From RFSX01 sp964591455 (GTDB lineage Bacteria; Bacteroidota; Bacteroidia; Chitinophagales; Saprospiraceae), in NCBI GenBank assembly GCA_964591455.1, contig CAZQDZ010000015.1, positions 27,795-91,794 of the forward strand: a DNA stretch of 64,000 bases. Direction: 5' to 3'. Position 1 is the first letter of the stretch. Each line of letters opens with the position of its first letter. A program made the translations under genes and the position numbers. Positions 1 to 9,240 of the stretch are shown here, in pieces. The notes under the pieces were generated by a model. It worked only from the letters and a program-made list of their open reading frames with translations, ran no database searches and was not told the origin of the DNA.

Positions 1-415
1 AGTAGACCCTGTAATATTTAATGAGTACTGCGTTACCATTGTCAATAATGAGGGTTGTGAGGCCACAGATTGTGTTATCCTCAGAGAGCAGCTTGTAAGA
101 GATGTCTTTATCCCTACTGTCTTCAATCCTAATGCAGATAACTCTGTAGACAGGTCATTCTTTGTACAGGCAGACAGGTTTGTAGAAGCTGTAGAAGAGA
201 TGGGCATTTATGACAGATGGGGACAGCTTGTATTTTCTATTCCTGGTGAAGTATTACCTAATGACCCAGCCGCTGGCTGGAATGGAAGATGGGGTAATAC
301 AGGAGGCTTGCTAGAACAAGGCGTTTACGTCTATTTTATCAGAGTCAGATATTCAAGTTTCGAAAACATGCCAGATACAGAAATCTTTGCGGGGGATATT
401 ACCCTCTTTAGATAA
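1..415 (+). CDS. C-terminal end of a T9SS type B sorting-domain protein (5' truncated by window)
   Basis: The reading frame is open from base 2 with no start, so this is the 3' end of a larger gene that begins outside the window. The visible part is about 137 residues. It starts with a Cys-containing beta-domain remnant (EYCVTIVNNEGCEATDCV), then shows the gliding-motility-associated C-terminal domain: a VFIPTVFNPNADN entry, the DRWGQLVF core, GRWGNTGG, EQGVYVYFI and a terminal Arg. In Bacteroidota this domain directs export through the type IX secretion system (type B substrates, cell surface or released). The end is homologous to that of the gene at 9241-17394, including a 23-base identical DNA stretch over the EQGVYVY motif, so the two are paralogues. 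A strong hairpin terminator follows directly. What the missing N-terminal part does is unknown. Confidence 0.9.
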   Translation, partial: VDPVIFNEYCVTIVNNEGCEATDCVILREQLVRDVFIPTVFNPNADNSVDRSFFVQADRFVEAVEEMGIYDRWGQLVFSIPGEVLPNDPAAGWNGRWGNTGGLLEQGVYVYFIRVRYSSFENMPDTEIFAGDITLFR

Positions 416-422
416 AATATAT

Positions 423-471
423 AATCAGTCAGGCCGCTACTCATATGAGAGTGCTGCCTGACTGATTTTTT
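423..471 (+). terminator. Rho-independent terminator
   Basis: A perfect 12-bp inverted repeat (423-434 with 456-467) surrounds a 21-base loop that holds a small palindrome of its own, and a run of six T follows. It lies 8 bases after the stop of the truncated sorting-domain gene and separates it from the next gene of the array. Confidence 0.88.
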
Positions 472-551
472 CCATCCTACACCATTCCCGCCATTCCTAG
501 CGCTTTATTCCTTATTCCATAAATAACATCCTAATCTTCACATTCGTTGTA

Positions 552-559
552 TAGCTTTG
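552..559 (+). promoter_or_regulatory. Candidate Bacteroidota -7 box (TAGCTTTG)
   Basis: The octamer matches the Bacteroidota -7 consensus TANNTTTG and lies 23 bases before the ATG at 583. I do not see a clear TTG -33 element at the right spacing, so the call rests on the -7 box and position only. Confidence 0.4.
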
Positions 560-582
560 TAGTCAGCTAGTTAGAGCGAATT

Positions 583-3500
583 ATGTCTTGGAAATTTATA
601 GCCATACTATTAGTGATTATGCCGGCAGCCTTGATAGGACAATGCTTCCTCTCCAGTCCTGTGTCTATAACGCCAGAATCTAGCACAGACATAATTATCA
701 GTGTATCTGGTCTAACGCCTGAGGACCTTTCTAGCACTCAAGGCATCTGTGCCATCAATATTGAATGGGAGCACGGACGTCAGGAGAATCTTCGATTTGA
801 ATTAATATCTCCGGCTGGTCAGGTCGTGTCTCTTATAGGCCCAGGTATCTCTAATGGCGCTTTTTCGGGTAACATTAATTGGAATGTAAATTTCACACCC
901 TGTGCACTGCCCACCGCACCTGACCCTGGGATACTCCCCGTCTGGGATAATGACCAGCAATGGCTATCGTTCACCAACTATATTGGGACTTATCATCCGC
1001 ATGATGGTTGCTTGGAAGACTTCGATACAGGTAGTGCCAATGGAGATTGGATACTGAATATCACCAATCGAGGTACCAATTCTGGTGACCTGATATTCAT
1101 CGAAATATTCTTTTGTGAAGGGTCAGCGTCTTGTAGCCAGTGTGTGGTCGATGCAGGAAGCTTTTCACCTGCACAGATTGTCCTGTGTGAAGGAGCAGAT
1201 CAGTTGTCTCAGTTGGATTCCACCTCAGTTTATGGGGCACTGCCATCTCCTGGTACAGATATCAGATACCTCGTGGATGATGGTGCAGGTGGTCTCTTGG
1301 TGCTGGAAGCGTGGGAAGATGTACAGGCATTACCTGAGGGGCCCTTAGACATACAAGTGATTACGACCACGGATGATAATCTCCCGCTGATAGATGCTAT
1401 TTCTTCTCTTGGAGAATTGCAAGCCATATTAGATAGAGGCCTTTGTCTTAGTATATCAGACAATAGTCTCGCCGTAAGATATATAGATGCAGTAACTATA
1501 GAGAATATAGAAATTGACCTATGCGAAGGTGACACGGTACGCGTAGACAATATGGTCTTTACAGAAGCGATAGATACATCCTTCTTTCCCTCTTCAGCCA
1601 TGATGTGTGATACCTTAATTCAGCTCAACATAGAAGCGGTGCAAGTAGAAGCGGTCATCGCACAAAATGGCAATCCAGTTGTGTGTGGACAGCGCCAGTT
1701 TCTGGATGGGAGCCAAAGTATAGCCAGCTTACAGGCTGATTTCCAATGGTCTACAACGGATGGTAATATCCTCAATGGTCTGGGGTCTGTAGCTACCATC
1801 AATGCGGGCGGAACCTATTTTTTAGAATTGAATGATAGGGGATGTATCGATGTAGATTCTATTGTTCTTACTGCGATAGATACTTTCTTCTTGACTTTAG
1901 AACAGGTACCTGTGGACTGTTTTGGAGATTCACTGAATATCATTTTGAGAGATTCCTTCGATATCAACGCTGGGCCTATAGCGCTGAGATTTCCTGATAT
2001 CACAGGACCGCCAGGCAGCACAACTAATCTGTTAGGCAATCTAATCAATGTCTCAGAGACAGGTCTGTATACTATCCAATCTCAGGCAGGTACATGTATG
2101 CGTGAAGATACCATTACAGTAATAGACAATACGCAGGAATTGATGTTTATAGCAGCGGCAGAAGATACGCTGGGCTGTAATAGCCAAGAGGTCATCATTA
2201 GTCTGACGACAAATGCACTTAATCCGATTTTCGCTTTTGATGGTCCGGAAGCTATTCCTGATGGCAATTCCAATCCCTCTGTGATGACGGCTGGAATTTA
2301 TAATGTGACTGTAACTGATGAGAATATGTGTACGGCATCCACGTCCATAGAGGTGGTCAGCCAACTTGATTTTCCTTCTGTGTTAATTCAAGATATAGTA
2401 ATCCCTTGTGGTGGACAGACAACCCTGGAGGCCGCAGTAACAGGCAATATAGATTCTATAAGATGGACAGATACTGCTGGCGAATTACTCACAGGCACCC
2501 CGCCAATTGTCAGTGATACGGGCACCTATTTACTATCAGTTTTCGACATGCAAGGATGTAACCTCCTAGATGTGCCTGTTATGGTTACGGCAGATGATAC
2601 CCCTTTATTCACGACCACTGATGCGGTATTGATACCGTGCAGCACTGGTTCAGTTATGGTCACAAGTAATGATCCTTCTGTTCAAGTCACCACTAATAGT
2701 ATAATATGGACAGATGTGAATGGTCAGGTGATTTCTAATGAACCAGAGATATTATTGTCCGAAGAAGAGACAGTGATGCTGACCCTTACGGATGGTAATG
2801 GGTGCATAGGTACACATACAGTTACCGCTCGCCTGCAATCAGCAGAAAGTACATTGCAGGATATCAATCTTGAAATAGAGGCAGGCAATTGCCTGTCCTT
2901 AGATAGCACGGTTCTAAATCTGATAGGGCCCCTCGATCAAGTCTCACAGATTCTCGTCAATGGCGAAACGGTAGACATCGCGTCTTCATATTTGCTGCCA
3001 GATGGCGACTATGACTTGGCCTTATTAGATAATAATGGGTGTAGGCTAGACACGATGATCATACTCATGAATGACGCCATTGAACCTGTTGTCAGTCTAG
3101 GGTCTGATGTCACGTTGGCAGCTGGGGAGAGTTATTCCATTCCTATTATGACTGCAGGAATTGATACAGATAATATATTGACTTGGTCTCTTCCGAGTCT
3201 CTTATCATGTGATCAATGTCTTGATCCTATAATCCAAGTCACTCAGGACACCCTCATCGTATTAGAGATAACCGATGTGAATGGCTGTCAAGCGATAGAT
3301 AGTTTGCTGATTACAGTCTTAGAAGATATTTCCCCGCCCACGCCACCATCGACGGGCATGACCGATTTTTTTATGCCTACCATCTTTCAGCCTGCGCTCT
3401 CGCCACCTGATAATCAGTTGGTTTTAGGTATAAATCAGGCCTTATATACTGATTATATGTTTTTTCTCTATGATAGATGGGGTAATCTTATATTCCAATC

Positions 3501-3654
3501 CGAAGGTCCTGCAGACCAAAATGAGATATTCTTATGGGATGGGCGCTTTCGAAATAGAGAGGCGGAGCAAGGAGTTTATGTATATGTGGCAATATTATTG
3601 CAAGTAGATGGGTTGGAAGTCGTGAATAGTGGACATATAACCCTACTTAGATAG
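583..3654 (+). CDS. Secreted T9SS type B protein with N-terminal proprotein-convertase P-like domain
   Basis: 1023 residues. A signal peptide is visible (MSWKFIAILLVIMPAALIGQ). Residues about 22-180 resemble a proprotein convertase P domain: LRFELISPAGQVVSLIGP, then a W-rich stretch, then GDWILNITN and GDLIFIEIFF. In such proteins this fold usually accompanies a protease, but no catalytic domain is present here. The middle (about 190-920) is a string of beta-sandwich-like repeats with recurring 'C...G...W.D..G' patterns of PKD/Ig-like type. From about residue 925 comes the type B sorting domain (FFMPTIFQPA, YDRWGNLIF, WDGRFRNREAEQGVYVYV, terminal LLR). It is therefore predicted to be exported by T9SS and attached to or shed from the surface. 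It is the second gene of a four-gene array. The role (adhesin or matrix protein) is inferred from architecture only. Confidence 0.88.
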   Translation: MSWKFIAILLVIMPAALIGQCFLSSPVSITPESSTDIIISVSGLTPEDLSSTQGICAINIEWEHGRQENLRFELISPAGQVVSLIGPGISNGAFSGNINWNVNFTPCALPTAPDPGILPVWDNDQQWLSFTNYIGTYHPHDGCLEDFDTGSANGDWILNITNRGTNSGDLIFIEIFFCEGSASCSQCVVDAGSFSPAQIVLCEGADQLSQLDSTSVYGALPSPGTDIRYLVDDGAGGLLVLEAWEDVQALPEGPLDIQVITTTDDNLPLIDAISSLGELQAILDRGLCLSISDNSLAVRYIDAVTIENIEIDLCEGDTVRVDNMVFTEAIDTSFFPSSAMMCDTLIQLNIEAVQVEAVIAQNGNPVVCGQRQFLDGSQSIASLQADFQWSTTDGNILNGLGSVATINAGGTYFLELNDRGCIDVDSIVLTAIDTFFLTLEQVPVDCFGDSLNIILRDSFDINAGPIALRFPDITGPPGSTTNLLGNLINVSETGLYTIQSQAGTCMREDTITVIDNTQELMFIAAAEDTLGCNSQEVIISLTTNALNPIFAFDGPEAIPDGNSNPSVMTAGIYNVTVTDENMCTASTSIEVVSQLDFPSVLIQDIVIPCGGQTTLEAAVTGNIDSIRWTDTAGELLTGTPPIVSDTGTYLLSVFDMQGCNLLDVPVMVTADDTPLFTTTDAVLIPCSTGSVMVTSNDPSVQVTTNSIIWTDVNGQVISNEPEILLSEEETVMLTLTDGNGCIGTHTVTARLQSAESTLQDINLEIEAGNCLSLDSTVLNLIGPLDQVSQILVNGETVDIASSYLLPDGDYDLALLDNNGCRLDTMIILMNDAIEPVVSLGSDVTLAAGESYSIPIMTAGIDTDNILTWSLPSLLSCDQCLDPIIQVTQDTLIVLEITDVNGCQAIDSLLITVLEDISPPTPPSTGMTDFFMPTIFQPALSPPDNQLVLGINQALYTDYMFFLYDRWGNLIFQSEGPADQNEIFLWDGRFRNREAEQGVYVYVAILLQVDGLEVVNSGHITLLR

Positions 3655-3958
3655 TAAATTGGTTGTATTTTTGTAAAACATTTGTCATATCTATCTTCTG
3701 ATCAAGCTTGATTTGCGAGATTGGAAAATCCGATTTTAAGTAAGTTTGTCTGTTTAGCGTCCATACAGTTATGTATTATGACGTTTGAAAACTACCTATA
3801 CCTTAATCGGTAACAACACCCATATAATTTTATAGTGAATCGACCTTCTCAGAGGGTTGGAAACCTTGGATTTTATTACCACCTGGCAATGACAGGTGTG
3901 ACAGCTATTTTTTTTGCGTTTGTCACATTCTTCAATGTCAGCGTATATATGTTATCAA
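3655..3958. other. Intergenic spacer of about 304 bp between array genes
   Basis: No convincing gene. There is a 6-bp hairpin (3880-3885 with 3893-3898) followed 8 bases later by an eight-T run, and an overlapping 7-bp inverted repeat (3897-3903 with 3921-3927). A TANNTTTG-like octamer sits at 3666-3673, too far from the next gene to be assigned. A short open frame at 3835-4026 overlaps the next gene out of frame and has no supporting features. Confidence 0.5.
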
Positions 3959-6900
3959 ATGAGACAATTAATTCTTCTTTGCATTCTGATGACCGCAATT
4001 TCTACTCAGAGCCTTCTAGCGGATAATCATTTTATGAGTCCTTCTTCAGTGGAGATAACAGATCCACCTAGGCCGCCTAGAGTTAATTTTAGCCCATTTC
4101 TCTGCGCAGATGAACAGACAGATGTCAAGCTCTTCTTAATCGATAGGGAACCTGGGGTGAATTACACTTGGGATATTCCAGCAAGTGTTTTGAGTGTTAC
4201 TAGATTCTCCGCGAATGGAGATACAGTTTGCATAGCTGATATATCTGCATGGAATTTCATATTGGACTTTATAACCATCACAGCAGAAAATTCATGTGAT
4301 GCGGTCTTTGAACGCTTATTTATAGAACTAGGAGCACCATTAACGCTACAAGAATTACCTCTGGATACTATCTGTACTGGAAGAACTTTAAGAGTCAGTC
4401 CTGACAATCAAAACAGGATTCAAAGGTGGGATTGGGATTTTAATGGGGGTGAGGTCGTCAATGGAGATGAAACCTCTGGAGAACCCTTTGATTTGAGATA
4501 TGAGACAGAAGGACTTCATACCTATACCTTGTTTGCTTCGGATGGTAATGGTTGTGTGTTTTCACAGGATTATCAGGTGATGGTCTATGATGCACCACCA
4601 CAACCCGCTATTCAATGTACGAGTATGCCCAATATGGTGATTTTAGATTGGATAGAAGATCCGAATTTCACTTATGATATTAATACCAGCCAATTTGAAT
4701 CTAATCTTACTGGTGTGATGACTGGCCCAACACAGATGACAGTGACGGGATTTAATTCTCCTTGTCAGTTTGCCATTTTTAGTGTAATCGCTACTGGAAC
4801 AAATCCAGAGCCTTGTAACGTAAGTAATGAGACTTCACTTTGTAGACCTAGTCCTAGACCAGAGTTCCAATTTCAGCATCAGCCGAATAGAACAACCTAT
4901 TGTGAAGGAGATGCCATAGAAATTATAAATCTAGTTGCTGTTGTCAATGGTACGCCTAATCCACCTACAGGTGTGTGGGAACCAACTGGAAGTCAGACAC
5001 AACTCGACCCAGGATTTTCAGTATCAGTAGATGGTACCTCTGGGACTTGGGACCCTACTGGCTTAGCAATAGACGAATACGATATCCAATATACCTATAC
5101 CAATCCTATAGATGGTTGTACGACGATGGAAGCCGTTTTCTTTAGAGTAATGGAGAGACCCTTGCCTAATGCACAAGTAGATCAAACAGATATATGTGCG
5201 GATGAAGAAGTTATTTTAACCTTTTCAAGATATGAAGACCAACCAGCTCCTAATGTGACTGTGCCTACAGGCATGAGTTTAGAAACATTGACGGATAGTA
5301 CGAGACTGATTACTTTTCCTAATGTAAGTACGACACATGAAATCATAGTAGCCTATGATAATATAGAAGACTGTGAGCCAGTTATAGAATCGGTATTTGT
5401 GACCACAACGGCCAAGCCTACTGTAGACTTGATGTGTGGTCAGGATGAGACAAATGCCATCAACATAGAATGGAATAATTCAGGATTCGGTGCTGATGTT
5501 GTACTGAATGGACAGCCGATTCCTGGCAGCACAACGGATAACTCTATGAGGATAGATGGACTGGCTGCAGATACTGGTTACGAAGTTATAGTCAACTTAC
5601 AAACCTTGGCCTGCGGGGTTGTCAGCGATACGATTGTATGCAGAACGACGAGTTGTGTGCCTGCGATGGTAGATCTAAGCAATGTACCTACAACGCCTAT
5701 ATGCTACGACCCATTTGCTGGTGTGCCTATCGTACTGGATGTAAATATCCAACCAGGACCAGGCGGCGCACCAGGAAGTTTTATTTGGGATACACCGCTT
5801 GTAGATGCCTTAAATAATTTTACACCTGATGATCCTCTAGTAAGGGATTATATCTTACCTGCGATATATGAAGATGTCAATGGATGTACTGAACAAATAG
5901 ATGTCCCTGTATCCGTACTCACACAACCTAGACCTTTTTTAAATGTGGATCAGACAAACGTCTGTCTACAGGATGGTCAAGTTTCTATAATGAGTAATAA
6001 TATCATAGGTACTGTCATCATTGATTTTGATGATCCATTACCGGCAGGGGTTACCTTAGTAAGTGGCACTGGAAATGGTCCTTTTGAGTTCGCTTTTTCA
6101 GCTGCAGGTGAATTCGTTTTAGGAGCGGTAGCATCTTTGGAAGGCTGCTCAGGACCAAGAGAAGAAATAACAATCATAGTAGAAGAAACACCTATATTGG
6201 GTGCTACATGTGCAGATCAGGGAGAAGATGCCATTACGTTAGAGTGGAATGACTTAGGTCTCCCGGTTTCTATTCTGCAAGATGGATCACCTATAGCTAC
6301 AGATATTACTGACCAGACTCTTGAGATCACTAATCTGGCACCAAATACAACTTTTGAATTTATTGTCTCAGTCACAGATCCTACTTGTGGTCTTATAACT
6401 GAAACAATCTCATGTGTCACCTTCGCTTGCATAGATCCGGATGTGACCAATAATATACCACAAGGACCTATATGCTGGGATATCCCTTCTATGGGTGGAT
6501 TCCCGCTGGATGTGGTTGTAGAGCCAGGTGCTGGCGGTGCACCGGGCAACTTTGTTTGGGATTCGCCAGACGTTAATACCAATGGAGAATTTACACCACA
6601 AGATGATGTACAAGTCAATTATTCTATAGATGGCATATACACAGATGATGATGGATGTACGGAGACCATTACGGTGGACTTCACGCTGGTACAGACGGCT
6701 GTGGTATCACTTTCACTAATGGGTTCAGATACCCTGTGTGGTGATGGCGCAGAGGTAACATTACTAGGAGAATTCAATGGCATAGATCCTAATGAGGTCG
6801 TATTTGTTACTGATTTCCCACCAGGAGTTACGGCTGATGAAGTAGCACCAGGAGAATTCAGATTGACCTTCCCAGGACCAGGTGACTATCCACTCAGCAT

Positions 6901-9025
6901 GAGAGTAGATTACTTTGGATGTGAAGGAGAGACACAAACAGAGATGGTGCACGTGATGGCAATGCCAGAGCTTAATTTGGATTGTGGTTCTGTAGAGAAT
7001 ACATCGGTGACCCTAATCTGGGATGATATACAATCTAATGATTATCAGATTCTTCGTGATGGAATACTAGAATCTTCTTCTAGCACAGCTGGCGCTATTA
7101 TAGATAACCTGCCGATGGGTGAGACGTTTGAATTTACCGTAGAGACGCTGATACCTGAATGTGGTGTCGTCACAGACAGAGTGATTTGCAGGACTTTTGT
7201 ATGTCCGCCAGTAAATGCAGATTTAACTGGGGTACCTGATGTGGTTTGCCATGATAGCAGACTCGGACCTATCTTGTTGGATGTGTTAGTAGAGTCTGTA
7301 GATCCTGCTGACAATGGCCGATTTGAATGGGATACGCCATTGGTAGATGAAAACAATATGTTTACGCCAGAGCCTGGAGTTACGAGTTATGACCTAGATA
7401 TCTTATATACAGATGATAATGACTGTGATGAAATTATCACACTATCATTTGGCTACCAGGAAAGTCCAAGAGCTGAGGTAGTGAATCTATCTTCAGATAT
7501 TGTCTGCGTAGGGGAGAGTGTAGAGATAATGAGCAATTATGTTTCCCAAGGGGGCACTGTAAGTTATATCACCGATTTTCCTGCTGAGGCCCAATTTACT
7601 GGGGCTGATGGAGGTCCTTATACAGTGACATTTACTGAGGAAGGTGTCTTTCAGTTAGGCATCGCAGTAGAAGAGGATGGCTGTCTGGGTACACCAGAAT
7701 TTGTAGAAGTTACAGTGGAGCCTAATCTCGGCGCACCAATGGTCACTTGTGAGAGTACCTTTGGTGGTCTGATTCTAGACTGGCAACCGATGAACTGTGC
7801 TTCTTCTTACATCATATTTATAGATGGCGAACAGAATCAAATAGTCACAGGAACCTCTGCGGCGGTACTTGGCTTAGAGGGCGAGCAGGAGTTTGAATGG
7901 TCAGTAGAACCTATCAGTAACTGTCGTTGTGATGGAGAAGTAGCCACAGGAAGATGCACAACAGATGCTTGTCCGGTACCTACCATAACCGTATTCCCAG
8001 TAGACACTTGCTTTGGCGCAGATGTAGCACCGTTTGCTTTAAATGTAGACGTGCAGACGACGGGAGATATTACTGGTGGAGAAGGCAGTTTTACAGGACC
8101 ACTTATAGATATCAATAGACTTGTGGACATCAGCTTTGCAGATGACCCTGGCATATTCGAGATGTCATACACCTTCATAGAAGGGGGTTGTGAGACGGTC
8201 GTCCCAGTGGAAGTAGAACTGACAGCGCCACCTCAGTTGACGGTGGAGCCAAGCAATATCCAGTGTGGTGATAATGTCTCAGGCACGGTAATTGTTTCTG
8301 TGCAAGGAGGTACACCAGATTTTGGTTTTTCTATAAATGGTGGAGAAGTCCAACCAGATAATATATTCGAGGATGTACCTGTTGGTAGTTTCTTTGTGGA
8401 AGTCAGTGACGACAATGGCTGTTTGGTATCTGTTTTAGACGAAATAGAGAGTTCTGACCTCAATCCTGAGGTAGAAATCGAAGGTCTAGATGTCGTCGTG
8501 GAGGGCTCTGATGAAGAATTTTTCCTAGAATTTCAAGATGTAGACCCAGATATGATCACGAATATTTCGTGGACCTTCAATGGTACAAATATCTGTGAAG
8601 GTGTACTCTGCGATCCCATTTTACTGGAGAATGTGGTCGATACTGGTCTGCTAGAAGTGGTCGTAGAATTAGATGGATTTTGCGAGCTTAGAGCAGATAA
8701 GTTGCTGGATATCAACTTTGTAAATGATGTATTTATTCCTAATGTGGTAGATCTGTCTGGATTGGCTTTACCGCCAGATAATGAATGGACCGCATTTGTA
8801 AAAGGTGCTGAAACCTTTATCACTTCTGTGCAAGTATTTGACAGATGGGGTAATAAAGTGAGAGATTTTGAGAATAATTCACTGGAATATTTTAACGAAT
8901 TCTTAATTTGGGATGGTTTCTTTGGCAGCGAACCAGCAGAACAGGGTGTCTATACTTATGTGATAGAGCTTCTGATCGAAGGCGAGCCCGAGATCAAATT
9001 TGGAAGCGTTACTATATTTAGATAG
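3959..9025 (+). CDS. Giant secreted T9SS type B protein with tandem ~257-residue Cys-rich modules
   Basis: I start this gene at the internal ATG at 3959 because it gives a clean signal peptide (MRQLILLCILMTAISTQSLLA). The frame is open upstream to a codon at 3914, whose extra 15 residues are not signal-like. The product has 1688 residues. After a PKD-like segment (WDWDFNGG...DGNGC, near residue 160-210) come four clear repeats of about 257 residues. Each pairs a fibronectin-like block ending in 'V.CRT..C' with a block of the form 'P.C.D...P..LDV...FVWDTPLVD...FTP...Y...DDGCTE'. Repeat starts fall near 5640, 6410, 7190 and 7960, with a weaker copy near 4850. The last ~100 residues are the type B sorting domain (VFIPNVVDLSG, FDRWGNKV, WDGFFGSEPAEQGVYTYV, SVTIFR). 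It is predicted to be a surface or released adhesin-like protein. The protein is strongly acidic. Confidence 0.88.
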   Translation: MRQLILLCILMTAISTQSLLADNHFMSPSSVEITDPPRPPRVNFSPFLCADEQTDVKLFLIDREPGVNYTWDIPASVLSVTRFSANGDTVCIADISAWNFILDFITITAENSCDAVFERLFIELGAPLTLQELPLDTICTGRTLRVSPDNQNRIQRWDWDFNGGEVVNGDETSGEPFDLRYETEGLHTYTLFASDGNGCVFSQDYQVMVYDAPPQPAIQCTSMPNMVILDWIEDPNFTYDINTSQFESNLTGVMTGPTQMTVTGFNSPCQFAIFSVIATGTNPEPCNVSNETSLCRPSPRPEFQFQHQPNRTTYCEGDAIEIINLVAVVNGTPNPPTGVWEPTGSQTQLDPGFSVSVDGTSGTWDPTGLAIDEYDIQYTYTNPIDGCTTMEAVFFRVMERPLPNAQVDQTDICADEEVILTFSRYEDQPAPNVTVPTGMSLETLTDSTRLITFPNVSTTHEIIVAYDNIEDCEPVIESVFVTTTAKPTVDLMCGQDETNAINIEWNNSGFGADVVLNGQPIPGSTTDNSMRIDGLAADTGYEVIVNLQTLACGVVSDTIVCRTTSCVPAMVDLSNVPTTPICYDPFAGVPIVLDVNIQPGPGGAPGSFIWDTPLVDALNNFTPDDPLVRDYILPAIYEDVNGCTEQIDVPVSVLTQPRPFLNVDQTNVCLQDGQVSIMSNNIIGTVIIDFDDPLPAGVTLVSGTGNGPFEFAFSAAGEFVLGAVASLEGCSGPREEITIIVEETPILGATCADQGEDAITLEWNDLGLPVSILQDGSPIATDITDQTLEITNLAPNTTFEFIVSVTDPTCGLITETISCVTFACIDPDVTNNIPQGPICWDIPSMGGFPLDVVVEPGAGGAPGNFVWDSPDVNTNGEFTPQDDVQVNYSIDGIYTDDDGCTETITVDFTLVQTAVVSLSLMGSDTLCGDGAEVTLLGEFNGIDPNEVVFVTDFPPGVTADEVAPGEFRLTFPGPGDYPLSMRVDYFGCEGETQTEMVHVMAMPELNLDCGSVENTSVTLIWDDIQSNDYQILRDGILESSSSTAGAIIDNLPMGETFEFTVETLIPECGVVTDRVICRTFVCPPVNADLTGVPDVVCHDSRLGPILLDVLVESVDPADNGRFEWDTPLVDENNMFTPEPGVTSYDLDILYTDDNDCDEIITLSFGYQESPRAEVVNLSSDIVCVGESVEIMSNYVSQGGTVSYITDFPAEAQFTGADGGPYTVTFTEEGVFQLGIAVEEDGCLGTPEFVEVTVEPNLGAPMVTCESTFGGLILDWQPMNCASSYIIFIDGEQNQIVTGTSAAVLGLEGEQEFEWSVEPISNCRCDGEVATGRCTTDACPVPTITVFPVDTCFGADVAPFALNVDVQTTGDITGGEGSFTGPLIDINRLVDISFADDPGIFEMSYTFIEGGCETVVPVEVELTAPPQLTVEPSNIQCGDNVSGTVIVSVQGGTPDFGFSINGGEVQPDNIFEDVPVGSFFVEVSDDNGCLVSVLDEIESSDLNPEVEIEGLDVVVEGSDEEFFLEFQDVDPDMITNISWTFNGTNICEGVLCDPILLENVVDTGLLEVVVELDGFCELRADKLLDINFVNDVFIPNVVDLSGLALPPDNEWTAFVKGAETFITSVQVFDRWGNKVRDFENNSLEYFNEFLIWDGFFGSEPAEQGVYTYVIELLIEGEPEIKFGSVTIFR

Positions 9026-9051
9026 TATGTGACTTATTATTAGAACCTAGC

Positions 9052-9081
9052 AGATAGCTTAAAAACCGTTTTAAGCTATCT
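9052..9081 (+). terminator. Long intergenic hairpin, probable weak terminator
   Basis: A perfect 13-bp inverted repeat (9052-9064 with 9069-9081) with a 4-base loop lies 27 bases after the stop of the preceding giant gene. There is no T-run after it, so intrinsic termination is uncertain. It may instead protect the 3' end of the transcript. Confidence 0.5.
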
Positions 9082-9240
9082 AAAGATTGACAGTCCACCC
9101 TTTTTGTTTGTAGCTGATAGCTTTTGTCAGACAGTACGTGGTTGTTTGTGGTTTATAGTCCGTAAACTATAGTATTATAGTAGCCTTCTAACAGAGGTCA
9201 AACCACAAGAACTATTGTTATTTAGAGACAAACATCAGTT

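Noticed and set aside
3835..4026. 63-residue open frame before the 1688-residue protein
   Set aside because: It overlaps the real gene in another frame and covers intergenic hairpins.
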